Shown here: in pieces, positions 46,430 to 51,359 of the stretch
Layout of the letters: each line of letters starts with the position of its first letter
Position numbering within the stretch: the stretch's first letter is position 1
The notes under the pieces: model-generated
Databases searched by the model: none
Seen by the model: the letters and a program-made list of their open reading frames with translations, nothing else
Told to the model about the DNA's origin: nothing
Made by a program: the position numbers and the translations under genes
Assembly: GCA_021796015.1 (NCBI GenBank)
Contig: JAJYOT010000006.1
Coordinates: 1-51,359 of the forward strand
DNA: 51,359 nucleotides
Direction: 5' to 3'
From: a bacterium
GTDB taxonomy: Bacteria; Elusimicrobiota; Elusimicrobia; UBA1565; UBA9628

Positions 46430-47202
46430 AATCGCCGAAAGTCCTGATTTTGTCCGCTCCGGGAACTAATTGCGCCGTTGAGACCTCCAACGCTTTCGCG
46501 GAATTGGGGGCCAAGCCCGAGATTGTTTCCTTGCGCTTATTTAAAGAAAAGCGCGTCCGGCTGTTGGATTACGATATCTTTATCCTTCCCGGCGGATTTT
46601 CTTATGGAGATGAGATTTCAGCGGGAAGAATTTTGGCGGCCCAGGTCAAAATTCATATCGCTGATATTAAGAATTTTATTCGGATGGGGCGTCCGGTGAT
46701 CGGTATTTGTAACGGCTTTCAGGTGTTGGTCAAAGCCGGAATACTTCCATTTTCGCCTTCCTGTGAACAAAGCGCCAGTTTTGTCGCGAACGATTCCGGG
46801 CGTTTTGAGGACCGCTGGGTTCATTTAAGGATTAACACCCAGAATCCCTCCTTATTTTTTAAGGGTCTTCCGGAGATGATTGAACTTCCGGTCGCGCATG
46901 GAGAAGGAAAACTGGTTTTAAGAAGCCCTAAGCAATTGGAAGATTTAAAACGCAATCGCTCGATTGCGATGCAATATGTTTCCGATGATGGAAAAATTGC
47001 TCCTTACCCGGCCAACCCCAACGGTTCGGTCTTTAACATCGCGGCCTTGACCAACCCGGATGGAAATTGTCTGGGAATGATGCCGCACCCGGAAAGATAC
47101 ACTAAAATTCATCATCACCCCAATTGGACGAGGCAAACCTTTCAAAAGCAAGCCTTTGGGATGGCGATTCTTAAAAACGCGGTAGATTATTGCAGGGGAT
47201 AG
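46426..47202 (+). CDS. purQ: FGAM synthase glutaminase subunit PurQ
   Basis: 258 residues, class I glutamine amidotransferase: ILSAPGTNCAVETSNAF, FILPGGFSYGDEISAGRILA, nucleophile Cys in GICNGFQVLVKAGILP, and MMPHPERY with the catalytic His and Glu. It supplies ammonia to PurL. GTG start at 46426 overlaps the purL stop (GTGA). It resembles the PurQ part of fused enzymes in length. Confidence 0.95.
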   Translation: MKSPKVLILSAPGTNCAVETSNAFAELGAKPEIVSLRLFKEKRVRLLDYDIFILPGGFSYGDEISAGRILAAQVKIHIADIKNFIRMGRPVIGICNGFQVLVKAGILPFSPSCEQSASFVANDSGRFEDRWVHLRINTQNPSLFFKGLPEMIELPVAHGEGKLVLRSPKQLEDLKRNRSIAMQYVSDDGKIAPYPANPNGSVFNIAALTNPDGNCLGMMPHPERYTKIHHHPNWTRQTFQKQAFGMAILKNAVDYCRG

Positions 47203-47205
47203 GTT

Positions 47206-47436
47206 ATGCTTAAGAACCCGGGAAAATGGCGAGAGTTTGAAAAACGCGCGCGGGAAGAGGCTCTTTCCGCACTGAGCCCGGAAGAAGCTTTTCGGTGGTT
47301 TGACGAGGCTCATCAAGAGGCGTGTTCCTTGAGCCCGGAGACTTTTGTTATTTCTGATGACGCCGCTTCTTTACTTGCCGATCCGCATTTGCGGCTTTTG
47401 ATCGAGATGCGTAAAATTTTTAGCCGAGTTCGATGA
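47206..47436 (+). CDS. small helical protein preceding a nucleotidyltransferase
   Basis: 76 residues, acidic and helical: WREFEKRAREEALSALSPEE, then FVISDDAASLLADPHLRLLI. No family recognised. It starts 3 bases after purQ and shares ATGA with the nucleotidyltransferase gene, so the two are a unit, possibly the antitoxin or partner of that enzyme. Confidence 0.6.
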   Translation: MLKNPGKWREFEKRAREEALSALSPEEAFRWFDEAHQEACSLSPETFVISDDAASLLADPHLRLLIEMRKIFSRVR

Positions 47437-47996
47437 ACCGGTTGGAAAAACTCTTATCCCGGATTGCTGGAATACTAGATAGAGAAGGCATTCCTTACAT
47501 GATTATCGGTGGGCAAGCGGTTTTAATCCATGGAGAGCCGCGTTTCACTCGCGACATCGATATTACGTTGGGCGTCAGTGTTGAGAATGCCGCGCATTTT
47601 GAAAAAGCTCTCGCCAAAAATGATTTTAAACCTGCGTGCGAAAATCCAGCTTCTTTCGCGCGAGAGACCAATGTTTTCCCTGTTATGGATAAGCATTCGA
47701 AAGTTCGCGTCGATTTCCTTTTTTCGGATTTGCCTTACGAAAGAGCGGCTATTGCGCGCGCCGAATCTGTTCTTGTCGCTGGTACAGCCGTACGTTTTAT
47801 TCGCGCCGATGATTTGCTGATTTACAAACTCATTGCGGGCAGGCCTCGCGATATCGAGGATGCCAGTGGAATTTGGGCGCGTAAGAAAAAAGATATCGAC
47901 CTGGTTTATATCCAGGAATGGTTAAGCCGCTTTTCGGCTTTAGACGAGCTTAAGGATATTTTAGAGCGTTGGAATTCCGTCAAGCGGAGTTGTTAA
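47433..47996 (+). CDS. nucleotidyltransferase of AbiEii/minimal NTase type
   Basis: 187 residues with the polymerase-beta-like nucleotidyltransferase core GGQAVLIHGEPRFTRDIDIT (GG and DxD, about residues 27-46) and a third acidic position in VRVDFLFSD. The helical tail includes FIRADDLLIYKLIAGRPRDIED, typical of AbiEii-like toxins and related domestic enzymes. Such proteins transfer nucleotides to tRNA 3' ends or to protein partners. Its position inside the purine operon, between purQ and purF, is unusual. Confidence 0.75.
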   Translation: MNRLEKLLSRIAGILDREGIPYMIIGGQAVLIHGEPRFTRDIDITLGVSVENAAHFEKALAKNDFKPACENPASFARETNVFPVMDKHSKVRVDFLFSDLPYERAAIARAESVLVAGTAVRFIRADDLLIYKLIAGRPRDIEDASGIWARKKKDIDLVYIQEWLSRFSALDELKDILERWNSVKRSC

Positions 47997-48015
47997 AGAA
48001 GGAGAGAATCTGAAC

Positions 48016-49383
48016 ATGTGCGGAATCTTTGGAATTGAAAATCATCCCGACGCCGCTCACCTGACTTATTTAAGTCTTTTTGCTCTTCAGCATCGCGGTC
48101 AGGAATCGGCGGGCATCGCTTCAGTTTTAAACGGCCAGATGAATTCTCATACCGGAATGGGAATTGCCGGCGAGGTTTTTTCCGAAAAAAGAATTGAAAA
48201 GTTAAATGGGACTTCCGCCATCGGGCATGTGCGCTATTCGACCACGGGTTCAAGCCACATAAAAAACGCCCAGCCCCTTGTCTCCAAAACCCGGCACGGG
48301 GTGTTGGCCTTGGGCCACAATGGAAATTTGACCAACGCTTCTGAAATTCGCAAGGCTCTTGAAGCCAGGGGAGCTATTTTCCATTCCTCAACCGATTCCG
48401 AGGCGATTTTACATTTGTTGGCCCATGCTTCTAGCGATTTTGACGAGGCGCTTGTTGAAGCCCTTAAAAAAGTAGAAGGAGCTTATTCGCTTCTCATTTT
48501 GACTCGGGACCAAATGATCGCTTGCCGGGACCCCCATGGGTTTCGTCCGCTGGTTTTGGGAAAGTTGGGAAATTCTTATGTAGTCAGCTCTGAAACAACG
48601 GCCTTGTCTTTGATTAAGGCTTCTTATATTCGCGAGATAGAACCCGGCGAGATAGTCTTTATTCGAGAAGGAGTTTTGAAAAGCGTTAAGGCTTTGCCTC
48701 GTCTTAGTTCTGCGCGTTGCGTTTTTGAACTCGTTTATTTTTCGCGTCCGGATTCCGTGGTTTTTGGAAAAAGCGTTCAGGCCGTGCGGCAAGAATTAGG
48801 AAAGTTCCTGGCGCGACAAATGAGGGAAGTTAAAGCCGATTTCGTGATGCCGGTTCCCGATTCCGGGGTGCCGGCGGCCCTTGGGTTTTCAAGAGAATCT
48901 CAAATTCCATTTGAGGTAGGATTGGTTCGCAGCCACTACATTAGCCGCACTTTTATTCGTCCCAGCCAGGAGATGCGGGAAATGGCGGTCGATTTAAAAT
49001 TAAGTCCAGTCTCCGAGGCCTTGAAAGGGAAAAAAGTGATCTTAATTGACGATTCCATTGTTCGCGGAACCACCTCCCGTAAAATTGCGCGAAGCTTAAG
49101 AGAAGCCGGCGCACTGGAAATCCACATGGGAATTACCAGCCCCCCGATTGTTTCCGCGTGCTATTACGGGATTGATACTCCCAAGTCAGAGGCCTTGATT
49201 GCCAACCAGAGAAAGCTTGAGGAAATTCGGGATTTTATCGGGGTTGATAGCCTTCACTATCTGAGTCTTGACGCGATGCTTGCGGCCGCCGGCGGAGCCG
49301 GTTTTTGCGACGCGTGTTTTACGAAGAACTATCCGATCAGAACTCCAACTCAAGCCTTGAGTTTCCAAAAGGTTGGCTCTTGA
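48016..49383 (+). CDS. purF: amidophosphoribosyltransferase
   Basis: First committed enzyme of purine synthesis, converting PRPP to phosphoribosylamine. 455 residues. MCGIFGIENHPDAA puts the nucleophile Cys right after Met, so there is no propeptide. The glutaminase part contains LQHRGQESAGI and GHVRYSTTG, and the PRTase part contains PVPDSGVPAALGFS and the PRPP loop VILIDDSIVRGTTSRK. AAGGAGAG lies upstream of the ATG. Confidence 0.97.
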   Translation: MCGIFGIENHPDAAHLTYLSLFALQHRGQESAGIASVLNGQMNSHTGMGIAGEVFSEKRIEKLNGTSAIGHVRYSTTGSSHIKNAQPLVSKTRHGVLALGHNGNLTNASEIRKALEARGAIFHSSTDSEAILHLLAHASSDFDEALVEALKKVEGAYSLLILTRDQMIACRDPHGFRPLVLGKLGNSYVVSSETTALSLIKASYIREIEPGEIVFIREGVLKSVKALPRLSSARCVFELVYFSRPDSVVFGKSVQAVRQELGKFLARQMREVKADFVMPVPDSGVPAALGFSRESQIPFEVGLVRSHYISRTFIRPSQEMREMAVDLKLSPVSEALKGKKVILIDDSIVRGTTSRKIARSLREAGALEIHMGITSPPIVSACYYGIDTPKSEALIANQRKLEEIRDFIGVDSLHYLSLDAMLAAAGGAGFCDACFTKNYPIRTPTQALSFQKVGS

Positions 49384-50633
49384 AATTAAACGTTTTGGTC
49401 TTGGGTTCCGGCGGGCGGGAACACGTTCTCTGCGAAAAAATTAGGCTAAGCCCCTATTTGGGCAAGCTTTTTTGCGCTCCCGGCTCGGATGCGATTGCGT
49501 GTCTGGCTGTTTGCGCCGATATTAATTGTTTAAGCCCAAAAGCCGTCGCCGCGTTCGCGGTCGAAAATAAAATTAATCTCGTGGTGGTTGGCCCCGAAGG
49601 ACCTTTGGCGGCGGGAGTCGCCGATGAACTGATAAAAAGAAAAATTGCCTGTTTTGGCCCGACCAGGCGCGGCGCTCGTCTTGAGTCCTCGAAGGTCTTT
49701 GCCAAGAATTTTATGAAAAAATACGCGATTCCCACCGCTCATTTTAAGGCGTTTAAAAATTTCTCAGACGTTTCCCGCTATTTAAACCAAATTTCGGAAA
49801 GGCCCTTGGTGGTCAAGGCCAGCGGCCTGGCCGGAGGGAAAGGCGTTTTTGTCTGCGAGAGTAAAGAAGACGCTTTGATTTCAGCCAGAAAATTAATGAA
49901 AGAAAGAATATTTAAGGACGCCGGTGAGAGGGTGGTGATCGAAGAATGTTTGGCCGGCCCGGAATTAAGCGCGATGGCCTTAACCGATGGGAGGGATTTT
50001 GTTTTACTGCCTTTAAGCCGCGACCATAAGCGTCTTAAAGACGGAGACCGGGGCCCTAACACCGGCGGTATGGGGGCCTTTGCGCCGGTTTCTGTTTCGA
50101 TAAAAACAACAAACGAAATAGAGACAATTTTTAGGGAAACCCTGACGGGCATTCGCCGGGAAAAAATGGATTATCGGGGGCTTTTGTATTGCGGGTTGAT
50201 GCTGACGCCGGAGGGCGTCAAGGTTTTGGAGTTTAACTGTCGTTTTGGAGATCCGGAAACCCAGACGGCTTTGCCGCTGATTCAATCTGATTTCCTGGCC
50301 TTGTTGTGGGCGACATCCCAAAAAAAGCTTAAAGGCCTCAAAATTAAAGTTCTTAAAAAATCATCGGTTTGCGTCAATTTAGTTTCCGAAGGCTACCCGG
50401 AAAAGATTAAAATAGGAAGGAAGATTTTGGGTCTTGGCGGGGAAAACCGGGGCGTTCAAATTTTTCACTGCGGGACTGCGTTAAAAAACGGAGAATGGAA
50501 GACCGCGGGGGGCCGGGTTTTAAGCGTGGTTGCGGTGGGGACGCGCCTTACGAAAGCTCGCAACAGCGCGTATCAAAGTGCGGCCAAGATTTTTTTTCAG
50601 GGGAAAGCGTTAAGAAAAGATATCGCAAAATAA
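49380..50633 (+). CDS. purD: phosphoribosylamine-glycine ligase
   Basis: PurD joins phosphoribosylamine and glycine. 417 residues from TTG 49380, which overlaps the purF stop (TTGA). The sequence begins LKLNVLVLGSGGREHVLCEKI, with VVVGPEGPLAAGVAD, an ATP-grasp core (PLVVKASGLAGGKGVF, EECLAGPELSAMALTDG, PNTGGMGAFAPV, LEFNCRFGDPETQ) and the C-terminal domain. Last gene of the operon in this window; purB, purE, purH, purM and purN are elsewhere. Confidence 0.96.
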   Translation: MKLNVLVLGSGGREHVLCEKIRLSPYLGKLFCAPGSDAIACLAVCADINCLSPKAVAAFAVENKINLVVVGPEGPLAAGVADELIKRKIACFGPTRRGARLESSKVFAKNFMKKYAIPTAHFKAFKNFSDVSRYLNQISERPLVVKASGLAGGKGVFVCESKEDALISARKLMKERIFKDAGERVVIEECLAGPELSAMALTDGRDFVLLPLSRDHKRLKDGDRGPNTGGMGAFAPVSVSIKTTNEIETIFRETLTGIRREKMDYRGLLYCGLMLTPEGVKVLEFNCRFGDPETQTALPLIQSDFLALLWATSQKKLKGLKIKVLKKSSVCVNLVSEGYPEKIKIGRKILGLGGENRGVQIFHCGTALKNGEWKTAGGRVLSVVAVGTRLTKARNSAYQSAAKIFFQGKALRKDIAK

Positions 50634-50644
50634 ATTTTTGAACG

Positions 50645-50650
50645 TATAAT
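50645..50650 (+). promoter_or_regulatory. -10 box of the small gene at 50732
   Basis: TATAAT occurs 12 bases after the purD stop. The -35 region would lie inside purD and is not clear. Confidence 0.4.
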
Positions 50651-50731
50651 TTAAGAGTATGGCTGCTCATTTAGGAAAATCGCTGATTTTCGTTTCTCAA
50701 AAGACGGTAAATCAAAGAGTCAGGAGGCGCT

Positions 50732-50920
50732 ATGGGAATGGTTGAATTCGGAGAATTTAAGGGAAATAAAATGATTATCCTTAAACGGAATGCCGAGGAT
50801 AAGTTTCCCTTTCAATTCGGGCTTGGAAAAGCGGCTTTGATTCTCGAACATATCGAGGATATCCGCAAATTCGTGGAAGAAAACAAAAAAGCCTAAACAG
50901 AAACCTTTTTGGGCGGGTTA
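50732..50920 (+). CDS. small protein, possibly PC4/Pur-alpha-like nucleic-acid binding
   Basis: 62 codons: MGMVEFGEFKGNKMIILKRN, then FPFQFGLGKAALILEHIEDI and a Lys/Pro-rich tail. CAGGAGGCGC before the ATG is a strong ribosome site. The alternation of strands ending in an aromatic FQFG and a helix recalls the small single-strand-binding PC4/Pur-alpha fold, from shape only. It is a stand-alone gene with its own -10 box. Between it and xseB (50921-51068) I see only GC-rich sequence with short repeats of GGGCTTAGGG type. Confidence 0.5.
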
Positions 50921-51068
50921 GGGCTTAGGGCTTGGAAAGAAATAATATGAGCAATTGGCCAGGGCGCTTTTGGGACGGGGCTTCGTTGTGAGCCAAGGCC
51001 GCATGGAGCGCTCAGCGGCTTAACCCCAAAAATAACCAATTTATCCCGGCCTAAAAAATGGGGGAACG

Positions 51069-51314
51069 TCATTCTGATTCGGATAAAGGCTTTTGGGAAA
51101 ACCCGCTGTCTTCTTTAGCAAGAACTTCTACTTTCTTTTTGGCTTCTTCCAGGCGTTTGGACAGTTCTTTCGCCAGGGCCACGCCTTTTTCAAAAACCTC
51201 AAGACTTTCCTCGATACCTTTGTCTCCCGCTTCCAGCGTTTGAACATAATTTTCCAACTTTTTGAGAGAAGCCTCAAACGATTCTTTTTTGGGTTCTTTA
51301 GTTTCTTTGCTCAT
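51069..51314 (-). CDS. xseB: exodeoxyribonuclease VII small subunit, copy 2
   Basis: 81 residues, the usual length: MSKETKEPKKESFEASLKKL, ESLEVFEKGVALAKEL, RLEEAKKKVEVLAKE. It is about 75 percent identical by eye to copy 1 at 115-402. It overlaps the end of xseA by 17 nt on the same strand, the normal operon arrangement, so this is the ancestral and functional copy. Confidence 0.93.
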   Translation of the reverse strand: MSKETKEPKKESFEASLKKLENYVQTLEAGDKGIEESLEVFEKGVALAKELSKRLEEAKKKVEVLAKEDSGFSQKPLSESE

Positions 51315-51359
51315 GTTTTTTTTCCTTGACCTCGCAGAAAATTTCGCCTGGAGTTTGAC
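51298..51359 (-). CDS. xseA: exodeoxyribonuclease VII large subunit, 3' end only
   Basis: The frame entering from the window edge reads QTPGEIFCEVKEKKHEQRN and stops at 51298, inside xseB copy 2. GEIFCEVKE fits the final beta strand of XseA, and the position upstream of xseB agrees. Only 20 codons are visible. Confidence 0.6.
   Translation of the reverse strand, partial: QTPGEIFCEVKEKKHEQRN

Noticed and set aside
50659..50745. 28-codon frame upstream of the small gene at 50732
   Set aside because: No ribosome site, no family resemblance, and it overlaps the much better placed ATG at 50732.
50921..51068. Structured RNA between the small gene and xseB copy 2
   Set aside because: GC-rich with some complementary segments, but no consistent closing helix, promoter or T run could be found on either strand.
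115..51314. The whole 51-kb segment as a composite element bounded by direct xseB repeats
   Set aside because: The repeats are diverged, both still coding, and the interior is mostly housekeeping operons. The coincidence with the window ends more likely reflects how the window or contig was cut.

Overview
The window looks like a chromosomal segment, or a long metagenomic contig, from a moderate-GC diderm bacterium. Evidence for an outer membrane is indirect: lipobox signal peptides (9056, 39756), an EnvC-like LytM protein, and a Wzm/Wzt-type polysaccharide exporter. The gene content (GuaB3-type IMP dehydrogenase, tandem-domain PurS, FtsX-EnvC-CtpA run, orphan sensor kinase) would fit Elusimicrobiota or a neighbouring candidate phylum. 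That placement is a guess from content alone; no rRNA is present.

Layout. 0.1-2.3 kb: an xseB copy, an ABC polysaccharide exporter pair, and the remains of a DUF4143 ATPase. 2.4-6.8 kb: folate/pterin and RNA-modification genes (an Mtd1-like methylene-THF dehydrogenase, TlyA, a pteridine-reductase-like SDR, QueD), then a metallophosphoesterase and an HNH protein. 6.9-9.0 kb: tRNA-Ser(GCU) followed by a decayed, roughly 2-kb integrative element, bounded by a 54-bp duplication of the tRNA 5' half. It carries an integrase remnant, an AAA/DUF4143 ATPase with a palindromic operator, and a candidate structured RNA. 9.0-22.2 kb: envelope genes (cyclophilin lipoprotein, LysM-FecR protein, sensor kinase, GT39-type membrane protein, dipeptide epimerase, TsaD, CtpA, EnvC-like, FtsX-like). 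22.3-30 kb: an RmlD-type reductase, the rimP-nusA-infB-rbfA-truB-riboflavin kinase operon, a Nudix hydrolase, tRNA-Leu(GAG) and secG. 30-33.2 kb: an AddA-type helicase-nuclease. 33.2-38.5 kb: an AT-richer defence island on the minus strand. It holds a four-gene XRE / ImmA-like peptidase / PIN / Abi-alpha-like operon, a frameshifted AbiJ-NTD4-like gene, an Mrr-type endonuclease, a DNA methyltransferase remnant and a HEPN protein. 38.5-39.8 kb: a DUF486 membrane protein and an SPFH lipoprotein. 39.8-50.6 kb: a tightly coupled purine operon, guaB3-guaA-purC-purS2-purL-purQ-[small protein + nucleotidyltransferase]-purF-purD. 50.6-51.4 kb: a small orphan gene, then a second xseB with the 3' end of xseA.

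The most unusual signal is a set of very small intercistronic elements that sit exactly inside stop/start overlaps. A 69-nt open unit lies between truB and ribF (TGATG on both sides) and a homologous one between purC and purS (TAATG on both sides); a degenerate third copy lies downstream of the cyclophilin gene. An unrelated tandem pair with CATGA at every junction lies between the SDR gene and queD. Each unit ends with a Shine-Dalgarno-like sequence and hands translation to the next gene. Other points are the XRE-ImmA-PIN-Abi-alpha-like operon with a perfect consensus promoter, a tandem-fused PurS, a riboflavin kinase without its FAD synthetase half, and an xseB duplicate whose start was rebuilt from the end of xseA.
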